DNA from: Nyssa sinensis
Lineage: Eukaryota; Streptophyta; Magnoliopsida; Cornales; Nyssaceae
Direction: 5' to 3'
Length of the DNA stretch: 64,000 nt
Assembly: GCA_008638375.1 (NCBI GenBank)
Contig: CM018032.1
Location: forward strand, 2,733,001 to 2,797,000
The notes beneath the pieces are model-generated. The model saw nothing but the letters and a program-made list of their open reading frames with translations. It ran no database searches and was not told the origin of the DNA. Made by a program: the position numbers and the translations under genes. Shown here piece by piece: positions 1 through 10,406 of this stretch; the first letter of the stretch is position 1; the number at the start of each line of letters is the position of its first letter.

Positions 1-1519
1 TCTGCTGACTCTTGACCAGCATGTCATCGATATACACCTCCATCGTATCACCGATCAGAGATGCAAACATTTTGTTGACCAAACGTTGATAGGTGGCTCC
101 AGCATTTTTAAGACCAAAAAGCATCACTTTGTAGCAATACAAGCCTCGTTCAGAGATGAAAGAGGTCTTTTCTTGATCGGGAGGATACATCTGAATTTGG
201 TTGTATCCTGAGTATGCATCCATGAAGCTCATCAACTCGTAACCAGCAGTTGCGTCAACGAGTTGATCAATTCTGGGAATGGGGAAACTATCCTTCGGGC
301 AAGCTTTGTTAAGGTCGGTATAATCAACACATACTCGCCATTTCCCATTTTTCTTTTTAACCAGGACTGTGTTAGCAAGCCATTCTGGGTAAAATACTTC
401 CCTGATTAACTGTGCATCTAGTAATCGCTGGACTTCATCATTGATGATCTTATGTCTCTCGGGAGCAAATGTTCGTCTCTTCTGCCTTACAGGGTGGTAC
501 TCAGGATTTGTCGTTAGTTTATGGCAAATACATGAGGGGTCGATACCTTCCATGTCCTTAGTTTCCCATGCAAAGGTTGATAACTGAGTTTTCAGAAACT
601 CAATTATCACTTCTTGTTCTGGTGGAGATAAGTCAGCGCCCACCTGTAAATACCGTCCTTCTTCCTCATGTCCTACCGAGATCTTCAGTGGATCTTGGAC
701 CGGAGCAGCCATGCTATCTATGCCACGCGGACTTAAAGGCGCATCAATCTTGGTAGGACAACACGCATCTTCACCTCGGTCAGACAGGTCGAGAATCATT
801 TGCCTCCGAGATGTCTGTAATTGCTATTGCTGTTTGTCACCTTTGAGTGCAACAACATGGCATTCCCGAGATGATGATTGGGAACCTCGAATAGTGCAGA
901 TTTGATCGTTCTGTACATATTTGAGACACTGGTGAAGGGTAGACGTGACAGCTCCTATTTGATGTAACCATGGTCTTCCCATGATCACGTTGTAGGGAGA
1001 TCGGCAGTCCACAATCACATATTCAGATAAGACCGTTTTTTGTTCGTCGCCAACCCCAATAGTTGTTGGGAAGTCAATACCGCCCATAGGAGAACTTAGA
1101 TGTCCATCGAAACCAGCCATTACTGCCGAGGTGTCTTTGAGGTCAGACACGTTCAACTTCATCTTTTGGAAAGGCTCAAAAAATAAGATATTAGTGGAAC
1201 TGCCGGTGTCCACTAATACTCTAGAGATGTCGAAGTTGGCGACACGAAGAGTAATGACCAACGCATCGGTATGCGGGTGATGTATGCCAACTAGATCCAG
1301 TTCGGAGAATTGGATTTGTGGTGAGGGTTTCAGCTTTTTCTCCAGAGTCATGATTTGAACCGGAATTGGTGCCATTTTTGCTTCTCGCGCATAACGCTTC
1401 CTCGCCCGATTTGAAGTGCCAGAAAGAGAATTAGTGGCATGGAGAACGAGGATGACATGAGCGTTGGCTTGTGATGGCTGATTAGTCCCAAGAGTAGACC
1501 CCTGATCTTGTTTTGGTAG
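1..1519 (-). CDS. gypsy Pol: protease and reverse transcriptase (partial, one in-frame TAG)
   Basis: This continues the Gag frame directly after the Gag stop. It begins with a linker ending in an Arg/Lys-rich stretch typical of Tat elements just before protease. The retropepsin domain has the active-site triplet in VDTGSST (about 1210-1190) and a later IMGRPWL segment. An in-frame TAG at 824-826 lies between CAA codons and looks like a CAG-to-TAG change. The same frame then continues without interruption through RT: conserved blocks around KKKNGKWRVCVDY, MDAYSGYNQI and the catalytic YIDD (about 40-25). The protein is cut by the window start. The enzyme would copy element RNA into DNA in virus-like particles. 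The TAG makes a functional full-length Pol doubtful unless it is read through. Confidence 0.88.
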
Positions 1520-3184
1520 CTAAGACTTAGGCTCCTGCCGAGGTTGTTGGGGTTTCTGAGTCTGATTATTTGATCCAGATTCCCGTTGAACGAATTCTTT
1601 CAATCGTCCCCTTCGAATTAGCTGCTCAATCTCCTGTTGAAGATGTCGGCATGTTTCCGTAGTATGTCCGTGGTCTCGGTGAAATTCACAATACTTACTA
1701 CGATCTCGGTGGTCCGGATCAGCATATAATGGATCTGGACGCTTGAAATTTTCCTGTGTCTTGACCTGATGATAAATCTCAGATATAGAAGCAGTCAAGG
1801 GTGGCAATGGCACACTCAGAGGTGCGTATGATCTGAAACGTCCCGAGGTTGTTTGATTTTGACCTCGGGATGTTTTCGTCTCAGGACTTCTCTGCCGCTT
1901 GCTGGTATTGCCAGCATTCTGCGTCTGTGATTTTCCCTCATGTTGTACTTGTTCTTTGGCGAGACGGAGGGATGTTCTGGTGTCTTCCAAGTTTATGTGT
2001 TTTCTTGCCCTCTCCATTAATGACGCCATATCGGCAGGAGGATTTTTCGTCAGGGAATCATGAAAACGCCCTGGCCAGAGTCCAGCATGTAAGGCGGCCA
2101 CCAAGAAGGCCGCGCCACAATCAGTGATATCGGTCAGTTCGGCATTAAAGCGAGCGATATAATCCCTGAGGGATTCTCCCTTTCGTTGTTTTATGGACAA
2201 GAGAAATTCTGGTCCCTTTCTGAGCCGCCTGCTGGTTAGAAAGCGATCAAGGAAACGCCTGCTGAGCTCGTAGAAGCTGGGGACTGAATTTGGAGGGAGA
2301 TTATGGAACCATCGAAGGGCTGCCCCTTTGAGACTCGTCACAAAGGTGCGACATAGAAATGCGTCCGTGGCGCCGTGAAGGGCCATGGTATGCTGGTAAT
2401 TTGAAAGATGATCGCCAGGATCATCCAATCCTTCATACGGGGTGAATTTTGGGACAATGAACTTACGAGGACGCTCCTCGGCCAATATAGCTGGGGTAAA
2501 CGGAGTCGTAAATCTTCCAAGAAGTTTTGCTATTTCGTCCTGTTGAGGAGGTGGAAGTCCTTCTCGAGCAGGAACTGCTTGTCCAATGGAATCTGCCACT
2601 TCTTCCGATCGTAGCGGTACTCTGGATGGGGCAGAGTGCTGAAATCCTGGTATGCCACCCTCAAGCCCAGTAGGTTGAGGATTGTTCGGGCTGGGGATTG
2701 CATGCTCGGGCTGTCTTTGATTGGACGCCGGTGCCGGTTGAAATGGTAGTCCGGATTGCACCAAGTTAGCGCCAGAATTCGCAGGGCTAACAACATGGCC
2801 CCTGCTATAATTAACGTTATTAGGTTGCATGTTGGGTACACCCTCTGGAACGTCATATCGAACTGGAGTTACGCCCTGGGGAGAGAAGGGACGGGCACTA
2901 GGGCCACCCTCCTCATATTGCCTCCGTTGCGGAGGATACACTAATGGGTATCCGCTTTCAGGCACTCCAGAGTGAGGGAGAACCGATGGATTTTGTGTCA
3001 AAGAAGCCAAGACTTGAGATATGGCAAAGAGCTGAGCCTGCGTTTGATCAGCTTGTTTCTGCATCTGAGCTCGAATTTGATCCAGCTGTTGCTGCACAGG
3101 ATCAGAAGTTGCAACTTCTTCATCCTGAGCGAGCGGTTGAGCGGATAGTGGTGCAGAGCGACGGTTGGAAGCCATGACTACCAA
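1520..3184 (-). CDS. gypsy Gag polyprotein
   Basis: This is an uninterrupted 554-codon ORF. The first ~220 residues are Gln/Pro-rich and low in complexity. The central part is a retrotransposon Gag domain with the blocks ALRWFHNL, YELSRRFLDRF and RKGESLRDYIARFNAE. The last ~100 residues hold a Cys/His segment (KYCEFHRDHGHTTETCRHL) followed by a basic stretch, as expected for Tat-type Gag. Gag forms the virus-like particle and binds element RNA. Translation could begin at codon 1 or at Met4; the start lies about 45 bases downstream of the primer-binding site. It ends at TAG (1520-1522), after which the same frame continues into protease. Confidence 0.9.
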   Translation of the reverse strand: MVVMASNRRSAPLSAQPLAQDEEVATSDPVQQQLDQIRAQMQKQADQTQAQLFAISQVLASLTQNPSVLPHSGVPESGYPLVYPPQRRQYEEGGPSARPFSPQGVTPVRYDVPEGVPNMQPNNVNYSRGHVVSPANSGANLVQSGLPFQPAPASNQRQPEHAIPSPNNPQPTGLEGGIPGFQHSAPSRVPLRSEEVADSIGQAVPAREGLPPPQQDEIAKLLGRFTTPFTPAILAEERPRKFIVPKFTPYEGLDDPGDHLSNYQHTMALHGATDAFLCRTFVTSLKGAALRWFHNLPPNSVPSFYELSRRFLDRFLTSRRLRKGPEFLLSIKQRKGESLRDYIARFNAELTDITDCGAAFLVAALHAGLWPGRFHDSLTKNPPADMASLMERARKHINLEDTRTSLRLAKEQVQHEGKSQTQNAGNTSKRQRSPETKTSRGQNQTTSGRFRSYAPLSVPLPPLTASISEIYHQVKTQENFKRPDPLYADPDHRDRSKYCEFHRDHGHTTETCRHLQQEIEQLIRRGRLKEFVQRESGSNNQTQKPQQPRQEPKS

Positions 3185-3228
3185 ATACTTTAAATGAAGA
3201 AAAGAAGATTAGAGAAGAACGTTAAACG

Positions 3229-3246
3229 TTCCCACAGACGGCGCCA
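3229..3246 (-). other. gypsy primer-binding site
   Basis: On the minus strand this reads TGGCGCCGTCTGTGGGAA. The first nine bases match the plant tRNA-Asp-type site (TGGCGCCGT...) used by Athila/Tat elements; the rest diverges. It sits between the Gag start and the presumed LTR end, where a primer-binding site is expected. Confidence 0.65.
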
Positions 3247-3249
3247 AGC

Positions 3250-3785
3250 TGATACAGCTAATTTGGGCTCGTCATGGAATAATCCGTCACTGTGAACCTG
3301 AAAAGAGATGATTAATAAAAAGCCACCGGGAAAGGTTCCGGTGGTAACCTCTCCGATGGTTAAATTAGTATTCTTTCTCTGTGATCAAAAGTTTTGACTC
3401 TTTTATCACTCAATATCTCAGATGATCTCCCCCCTTTTTCATACCTGCTTTTTTCTATGTATAGTGTTGAAGAGGCGGTTTAACTTGTCTGACAAGCGGT
3501 GGGCATCGTTTTCATATAATTTATGGCTCCCTTTACACGTGTACGTGCAAGAATGGTTTTCCAAGCCTGTAGCTACTTTTGACAGGACTAGGTCTCACCG
3601 CCTGTCAGGCTATAGCAGTATAATCATGAGACTTTCGTCATTCTTTTTGTCGATTTCCTCAATTGTTCCGAGCTCGGTATACCGAGGTAAACCTCGGTAT
3701 ACCTTCCCCGTAGTAAGTAAGAAAAACTAGCTTTTCGGAACACATTCAAGTTGTCTGAATTAAGTAAAGTGTATCTATGACATAT
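3250..3785 (-). repeat. 5' LTR of the gypsy element (outer limit uncertain)
   Basis: The inner edge is set by TGATACA on the plus strand (TGTATCA-3' in element orientation), three bases from the primer-binding site. The outer edge is not fixed because the second LTR is outside the window; candidate TG...CA ends fall between about 3740 and 3785. The stretch has no coding potential. It contains a short palindromic run around 3675-3705 (repeats of CTCGGTATACC). Confidence 0.5.
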
Positions 3786-4208
3786 CAAATATAAAGTCTC
3801 CCTTTCTTTAGACTCTATACATATAACTTCCATTTAGCAGGGAGGCCTTGAGGAAGCAACGCTCGATCAAAAAGTGGTAACAACAAGTACATGCTATTGA
3901 TTTAGATTTTGTGATTGGATTTAGTCTTCTACTTTTAATTCGTGATTTAAATTTAGTGACTTAGATTTGAATTTTGGATTCCAATGATATAATCAAGTGG
4001 GAGGTATTTGAAAAATAGTTGATAGTTTTGTGACGAAAATATAATATATGCAGTAGGGTTAAATGGTAAATTTATAAAGAATATTAATCTTTTGTCATTA
4101 GACAAGTTTGAGAGAAAAAGTTATCGTAATTTCAAAAAGATGAAAAGAGATAGCATAATTGTTATATATTTCAAGAGAAATCAAGAGAGATATTCCTAAT
4201 TTATTTTA
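3786..4208. other. AT-rich intergenic DNA, nothing recognised
   Basis: No ORF, RNA gene or repeat structure could be supported here. The last nine bases (4200-4208, TTTATTTTA) are the left target duplication of the following element. Confidence 0.6.
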
Positions 4209-5045
4209 AGGTAAATTACATTGATCTCTCCTGAGGTTTTTAACAATTACAAATGACACTTTTCTTGTTTTTAAAATTACACTACACCCTTTAACTTTTT
4301 AATATTGGTAACAATCCCTCCTTGCCGTCAAGAGCCGTTAGTAACTCTGACGGAATTTGCTGACATCATTATTTTAAGTCTTTTAAATACCAATTTTACC
4401 CTTCTCAAATTAAAAAGACATTTTAACCCTCACAATTACATTGTGAAATGACAATTATAACCTTTCTAGTTAAATCCATTAGGCCCAATAAGTCTGTATC
4501 TCTCTCCAAAACCTAGTATCACCCACAAATTCTTCTTCAATCTATTCCTTTTTAGACTTATAGTTAATGAATTTTTATGCATATATATATATATATAAAT
4601 CAAATGAATAAAACCAAAATACATATATATATATAGATATATATATATATATAATCTGATATATGTAATCAGAATATTATCAATAATCAGATAAATATAA
4701 TCAAAATATTATCAATAATTTATATATATATATAAAAGAATATAAAATATTCAAATATATAACACATTTGAAACCAGATTGAAACTCATTTGTTGAAATA
4801 TATCTAGATTGAAACCCATTCATTGAAAGACATCCGTACGTGGGGGATAAACTTAGGCAAGAGTCTTGCCGCAAGACATGTGAATTTGGTGAGAAAGAGA
4901 AAAAAAAATTGGGTTTCTCAGGATTGGTCGCTGACAATTTGCATACCCACGATCTGTAAATATATATACAAATTGAACCTGAAAAATATATAGACACACA
5001 TACTTATATAGTTTTTGACAATACCCTCTGTTAATCTCCTGTGGG

Positions 5046-5083
<38 letters not shown>

Positions 5084-5136
5084 AAAATACAAAATATATA
5101 CATGCACACCCAATTACATACAAATTATAAAATTCA

Positions 5137-5739
5137 TGTTGGCCAATTAAACCAAGCCCATAAATTTTAGGAAGTTTCTTAATTTGGTTTATTGAGTCCT
5201 AATAATATTTAGAGTCTTTTTGGGTAGTCCTAATTGTAATTGGACTAATATTCTAATGAGAGTTAGTTTTCTGATTATAGTTAAATAAGATATACTAGTT
5301 TGTATGGGATTAGATGTTCTAATCAATATAGGACTTAGAGTCAATGTTATATATATATATATATATATATATGGGTCTCTGTTACATTGAGTTGTAAGCC
5401 ACAAAAATAATAAGTGGTGGCCAGAAAAAGAGGCCGTGACCCAAGAGCCTGCACCGTGAGAGTGTGTGTGTTTATGTAGCAAGCTGAATTGCAGCTGTCA
5501 TAATTGTGTGTGTCTATAGATCCGAGAGTCATGGAGGTTATGCTAATATATTTGTGAGTGTGAGTTTTTGTACTGCTTAAATAAAATAATAGAAGTTTAC
5601 TTTGTGGTTGAAGAACGAAATAATTTCATCTTCTTGTCTTTTTTTATTTTTCCTACTTTGTTTCTTTTTAGTTTTACAATTGGTATCGGAGCGATTTTAA
5701 ATCCTACATTTAGTATCAGAGTAATTTTTGGGTCCTACA
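5137..5739 (+). repeat. 5' LTR of the non-autonomous element
   Basis: Begins TGTTGGCCAATT and ends GGTCCTACA (TG...CA). It contains an (AT)n run near 5350-5371 that is much shorter in the other LTR. Confidence 0.88.
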
Positions 5740-5741
5740 TT

Positions 5742-5753
5742 TGGTATCAGAGC
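5742..5753 (+). other. Primer-binding site, tRNA-Met type
   Basis: TGGTATCAGAGC, complementary to the 3' end of plant initiator tRNA-Met, lies two bases after the LTR. Confidence 0.85.
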
Positions 5754-6137
5754 TAAGTTCGATCTTGGGAGTGCCAGTTATGATCTTAGGGGTAATTTAT
5801 CAGAGTCTTGTCTCGATCTTGGGAAGCTGCAAAAAACCAAAGTTTGGTCTCGTTCTTGAATTATTGCAGAGAACTGTAGTTCTTGTTTTACTTAAGATTG
5901 TGATCTTGAGAGGTTTGTTGAAGAGTTGTTTGATTGAAATTCGACGGTTGTTTGGATCAGAAAAAAAGATCTTGCGGTGGTATAAATACTTGTGAAACGA
6001 AAAAAGAAATTTTGGTTTAATCGATATGGAGGCTAGCTTGATCAGATTGAAGGAAAAAAAAAAAAAAAAGATGACGACGAGATCAATTTTTGGACAAACT
6101 CAGGTACGTGATTTAAATAAATTGTTGATTTGAAATT

Positions 6138-7430
6138 ATGAAGAAAGTTTTGGTTAAAGGACAAAAGTTTGAGATTTTAAGAGTATGTGGTCAGAATATT
6201 GATAAGTAGTTACATCGTGTTACACTCTATCTTAATGCTTGCAATGTGTTTAATGTATTGGATATTGCATTGAAGCGTTTATCAAAAGAACTTTATGAGA
6301 AAAAAGTTAAATGGTTCTACTAGATAATAAGGAAGACAATACATTGGGCACATTGGAATACTTTTGTTTGCACACAAAACTATCCACCACCACCACATAA
6401 GTTTTGGTTTGATCTTCTTTCGACATATAAAAATAAACCGCGGAACGGTTATGAACCTCTTATAGACAGATATTGGGTAGTTAATTTTGAAAGAGATAAG
6501 TTTGACAAAAATAAAGATATTGATGGTTCAAGATTATTTTTAGAATTCATTCAAATTTAGGATGATTCATATAATGTGTTGAATTTAGATTCATATGATA
6601 TTGATTGCTTCGTCAATATTTCTGAGGAAGGAAATATTAGTTGTGAAGAAAGAAATATTTTGGAAGTTAAAGAAGATGAAAATAATTATATGGTTGAAAG
6701 TTTGACTTTGGCTCATAGTGATGAAAATTTGAATTTGTTAGAAATTGATTTTGGTGAATTGAGAGATGTTGAAGAATTATTTCAGCCTACTTAGTTTGAG
6801 AATTTAATTATTGAGAAAGAAAAAAAATTTTCATGTTGTGGTATTGATGCAGTTGAAGATTTTGAAAGTTTTGGTCTTACTACTTTGTTTGATTTGTCAA
6901 GTACTTTGGAATCAAAACATAGTGAGATTGAAGAACATTTCAATCCAGAGTTTGTTAATTTTATTGGTATTGAGAATTTTACTATTCGAGGCCATGTTGA
7001 TTTTGTGAAGACATAATTTTTTGAGTTTCAAGAATTTTTGAGAATTAAGAAGCCTAAGTTGTCTAAAATTTGTGATTTCATCAGCGTTGATAAATTCTTG
7101 TCGTCCTACAATATTGATTTGGATCTTAATAATTTTATTGGTGCAGATTTTGTCCGAAATGAAGATTTTGGTATTCTAAAATATTAGCAGGCTTTGCATC
7201 ATTATGATGATGAAATTATTGGCACAGATAATTGTTTTACTGATTTTGATTTTGAATGGATGAGCATGAATTTGTTCTTTGATCATGTTGAACAAGTTGA
7301 GAATTTGTATGTCAAGTACAAGATTCGACCACATTCGCGTATGAAAATGAAAACAAATGATTGTTCCAGATTACTGTCGCAAAAGATTCTTATAGCGACA
7401 GGAATTGCTTTGAATATTCTTGCTCATTAA
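6138..7430 (+). pseudogene. Unrecognised 430-codon ORF in the LTR element, six stop codons, no frameshift
   Basis: One frame stays open in every other respect from ATG 6138 to TAA 7430, but is broken by TAG at 6207, 6321, 6558, 6792 and 7185 and TAA at 7014. The predicted product is rich in Asp, Glu, Phe, Asn and Ile, with an aromatic/proline block around 6370-6430 (NYPPPPHKFWFDLL) and a basic C-terminal end. I see no Gag, zinc knuckle, protease, RT or integrase motif and do not recognise the family. The preserved frame over 1.3 kb suggests the ORF was under coding constraint before this copy decayed by point mutation. The reading is inference from frame alone; no homologue was searched. Confidence 0.6.
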
Positions 7431-7475
7431 GGTGTTGGTGAAGCTACTTTGGCGAGCTTGGTTTAAGGGAGGAAT

Positions 7476-8063
7476 TGTTGGCCAATTAAACTAAGCCCAT
7501 AAATTTTAAGAAGTTTTTTAATTTGGTTTATTGAGTCCTAATAATATTTGGAGTCTTTTTAGGTAGTCCTAATTGTAATTGGACTAATATTCTAATGAGA
7601 GTTAGTTTTCTGATTATAGTTAAATAAGATATACTAGTTTGTATGGGATTAGATGTCCTAATTAATATAAGACTTAGAGTCAATGTTATATATATGTGGG
7701 TCTATGTTACATTGAGTTGTAAGCCACAAAAATAATAAGTGATGGCCAGAAAAAGAGGCCGTGAGCCGAGAGCCTGCACTGTAAGAGTGTGTGTGTTTAT
7801 GTAGCAAGCCGATTTGTGGCTGTCATAATTGTATGTGTCTATAGATCCAAGAGTCATGGAGGTTATGCTAATATATTTGTGAGTGTGAGTTTTTGTACTG
7901 CTTAAATAAAATAATAGAAGTTTACTTTGTGGTTGAAGAACGAAACAATTTCATCTTCTTGTCTTTTTTGTTTTTCCTACTTTGTTTCTTTTTAGTTTTA
8001 CAATTGGTATCGGAGCGATTTTAAATCCTACATTTAGTATCAGAGTAATTTTTGAGTCTTACA
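7476..8063 (+). repeat. 3' LTR of the non-autonomous element
   Basis: Near-identical to 5137-5739 apart from scattered substitutions and a shortened (AT)n tract. It ends GAGTCTTACA and is followed by the duplicated target ATCCA. Confidence 0.88.
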
Positions 8064-8945
8064 ATCCATACCAAATTACAAACCCATCTTCACCACTACA
8101 TTTCTAATCAATCAAATGAGAGCCTAATTTTTTTGATTATACGCAGCATCAAAGGTTTCAATTTGATGATCAATGAGGAAATGAGAAATAATCGAAACAT
8201 TTGGCAATGGCAGAATCATCGATTTTCTTGGCGATTTTACTATTGGTGTTTAAGGGGTTGGTGGTGGCTATGATGGCCCCAAGGGACATGACAGAGCAAT
8301 AGACAAAAGGAAAGAAAATGGAGTTGGATGAGAGGAGGAGATGCCTTTCCAAACACCCATTTATGGAAAAAACATGAAGCCATTGAATCGATGGTTCTCC
8401 ATACCTCTAAGAAGGCAAGGTGGCAGTATGTGGCAACGTCAATGAAGGTAGGAGGGATCGATTTGTAGAATTGATCAATCATCAATGAAGGACCGAAGGC
8501 TCATCAATAAAGGTCTTCCCTTTGATTTTATTTATAAATATATTGGAGGTTTTTTTTTTTTAACTTTTTAAAAAAATAATTCGTTTTTAATTAAAGGGTA
8601 AATTTATCCTTTTGAAGATTCCGTTAATTCCATTTGAAAGACAATCCTAAGAAATGTAATGTAATTTTAAAAATAAGAGATGTATCATATGTAATTATCA
8701 AAAATTTAAAAAAAAAAATTAATATAATTTATCTTTTATTTTATAAATTACTGGCATGTGATGGCATTACAAGCATCGGCACCATATAGAGCAATATTTT
8801 AATACGTCTCTCACAGTGAAATTCACTTCATAAGAGAGGGTGAGTACGAACGTTTATTGTTTTTATTTTAGATTGCATCCAACTATCCAAACAATAACCC
8901 AGGGATTCCTGAATACCAGAAGGAAAAATGGGAGCGCCAGTTGCC

Positions 8946-10406
8946 TCAAGTCTCAACATTGCTTCCAGACCATACCTGGACCAACTTCGCAAGGGCACTA
9001 GTGGACGAACCAAACTCCAACCAAGCATCCGAAGCCATCTCTTTCATCTTCTGGCTACGCTCTCTCAACTCTCTCCCTCTCTCCGACTCCATCAATTCTC
9101 TAATCCGTCTCTCCACTTCTTCCCCACTCACAAACCCATCTTCGCTGTGCTCCAGTGGAATCGCCATCTTCATGTCCTCCACCAATGCAGCTTTATTCAG
9201 GTGCTGCTCGGCGTACAATGGCCACGCCACCATCGGCACCCCGGCAACCACAGCCTCCAACACTGAATTCCACCCGCAGTGAGTCACGAACCCGCCCACC
9301 GATTCATGACTTAGCACTGCCACCTGCGGTGCCCATGAGTCTACTACCATACCGCGACCTTTAGTTCTCTCCAAGAACCCTTCTGGCATAAGACCATTAA
9401 TATAAAAGCCTCCTGTCAAAGCTCTGACATCGTTGCTTTTGTCGTCGCCTCGTGGTTTTGGCACCACCCACAAGAATCTTTGGCCACTTCTTTCTAACCC
9501 GTTAGCTATCTCCTTCACCTGCTCTGCCAAGAAACTTCCCCTACTTCCAAAACACAAGAAAACCACACTTCGTCTTGGCTGCGTGTCAAGCCATGACAAA
9601 CAATTTCTCTGAATTCTATCAGTATCGTCATTTTCATTGTTACTGGATCTATTCTCAGCTTCGGCGATCAAAGGCCCGATGTAGAAAACTGGGGGAGTAG
9701 ACACGTCGGGGACACATATGCCGTCTGCGATGGCTTTAATGGCTATTGGCTCAAGTTCCTCGAATGTATTCACTATAATTCCTTCTGATTTTGGTAGATG
9801 GAGAGAGAAGTATAGGATATCATCGTAAGCCGGGTCGTTCCGGTCAAGTATCGGTTCTGGCATGTGTGTAGCTCTGACTGGTGGCAAGCCTGGAATGTCA
9901 AGCTCAGTGGAGATTAGGTCTTTAAAGCTCTTGCTGGTTTGTTTGTGAATTGTAGGGAAGTAAAGGTAGGCAGCGAGGGCGGCGGCGCCAGAGGTGAAGA
10001 AATAGTAGGTGGGAATTCCGAGGCCGGCGGCGATGGGAAGTGCAGAAGTGCAGAAGAAGTCGATGATGAAAGCACGAACAGCCGAGATATTAGAAATTTC
10101 TAAGAGTGAACGATGGACATTGGGGGCGTTGAGGCGAATGAAGTCGAAGACAATGGCGACCCCGCTGCGAATTGGGGAGGTGTCAACGGAGAGGGAGGGA
10201 AGGCGGTGAAAGATGATGGAAGGGGTGGTTTGGGAGATGCGGTGGATGTACGAGGTGGTGGATGGGGAGTCAAGAAAGCCGGTGGTGATGAGGATATTGA
10301 TGGTGAATTTGTGGTGATAGCGGTGGAGGATAAGCTTACCTAGCTCCACCATTGACACCATATGGCCAATGCCTGGTGCTGGATACAGAACTATTGTGTC
10401 CTTCAT
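8946..10406 (-). CDS. UDP-glycosyltransferase, UGT88-type (family 1)
   Basis: This single-exon plant UGT of 486 aa transfers a sugar, usually glucose from UDP-glucose, to small hydroxylated acceptors such as flavonoids or other phenolics, probably in the cytosol. The N-terminal acceptor domain carries the catalytic His15 in APGIGH and the partner Asp116 in IIDFFC. The C-terminal donor domain carries a complete 44-residue PSPG box from Trp358 to Gln401, with HCGWNS near 376-381 and a final Gln that usually favours UDP-glucose. Sequence blocks such as IVLYPAP and [11 protein letters not shown] match the UGT88 group as I know it. An upstream in-frame Met would add 20 residues (to 10466), but family members start just before IVLYPAP, so Met at 10406 is preferred. 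It is intact and close to normal length. The acceptor is unknown, and an Arg replaces the usual small or Leu residue in the CFGSRG segment. Confidence 0.93.
   Translation of the reverse strand: MKDTIVLYPAPGIGHMVSMVELGKLILHRYHHKFTINILITTGFLDSPSTTSYIHRISQTTPSIIFHRLPSLSVDTSPIRSGVAIVFDFIRLNAPNVHRSLLEISNISAVRAFIIDFFCTSALPIAAGLGIPTYYFFTSGAAALAAYLYFPTIHKQTSKSFKDLISTELDIPGLPPVRATHMPEPILDRNDPAYDDILYFSLHLPKSEGIIVNTFEELEPIAIKAIADGICVPDVSTPPVFYIGPLIAEAENRSSNNENDDTDRIQRNCLSWLDTQPRRSVVFLCFGSRGSFLAEQVKEIANGLERSGQRFLWVVPKPRGDDKSNDVRALTGGFYINGLMPEGFLERTKGRGMVVDSWAPQVAVLSHESVGGFVTHCGWNSVLEAVVAGVPMVAWPLYAEQHLNKAALVEDMKMAIPLEHSEDGFVSGEEVERRIRELMESERGRELRERSQKMKEMASDAWLEFGSSTSALAKLVQVWSGSNVET

Larger units (their letters stand above)
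1..3785 (-). mobile_element. Ty3/gypsy LTR retrotransposon, Tat-type, 5' half
   Basis: In minus orientation the order is LTR (from about 3785 to 3250), a primer-binding site, gag, aspartic protease and reverse transcriptase; the element runs off the left edge inside RT. Protease before RT, the YIDDMLVKS polymerase motif and the Cys/His segment at the end of Gag resemble the plant Tat/Athila (non-chromovirus) clade, by knowledge of the family. Gag and Pol lie in one frame interrupted by only two TAG codons, so the copy is fairly young. RNase H, integrase, the 3' LTR and the target duplication lie outside the window, so insertion age cannot be measured here. Confidence 0.9.
5137..8063 (+). mobile_element. 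Non-autonomous LTR retrotransposon (LARD/TRIM-like)
   Basis: Two direct LTRs of 603 and 588 bases flank a 1,736-base interior. A tRNA-Met primer-binding site TGGTATCAGAGC (5742-5753) follows the 5' LTR and a purine tract AAGGGAGGAA (7465-7474) precedes the 3' LTR, fixing plus-strand orientation. The flanking 5-bp duplication is ATTCA/ATCCA with one mismatch. The LTRs differ at roughly 4-5% of positions by eye, so insertion is not recent. No gag, protease, RT or integrase is visible. The interior holds only a decayed ORF of unknown function (6138-7430), so the element would need enzymes supplied by another element. Confidence 0.88.
4209..8734. mobile_element. Mutator-like foldback element (non-autonomous) with nested LTR retrotransposon
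   Basis: Long imperfect terminal inverted repeats are visible: the left end begins AGGTAAATTACATTGA and the right end, reverse complemented, begins AGATAAATTATATTAA. Similarity runs inward for at least 120 bases, including a shared block TTTTTAAAATTACA. A perfect 9-bp target duplication TTTATTTTA flanks it (4200-4208 and 8735-8743). Long TIRs plus a 9-bp duplication are characteristic of Mutator-like elements. No transposase is visible. Without the nested LTR element (5137-8063 plus one target duplication) its own length is about 1.6 kb. The non-TIR interior (about 4440-5130 and 8070-8560) is not recognised. Two smaller relatives lie at 11200-11752 and 29431-29864. Confidence 0.8.

Noticed and set aside
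1520..1522. Programmed stop-codon readthrough between Gag and Pol
   Set aside because: Only one copy is visible and no readthrough context could be tested, so it is listed as an observation rather than called as a feature.
4700..5113. Several short Tyr/Ile-rich minus-strand ORFs
   Set aside because: They translate AT microsatellite sequence and have no independent support.
10009..10343. Two overlapping plus-strand ORFs rich in Gly and Val
   Set aside because: They lie opposite the UGT N-terminal domain, and their composition is the reverse reading of that gene.
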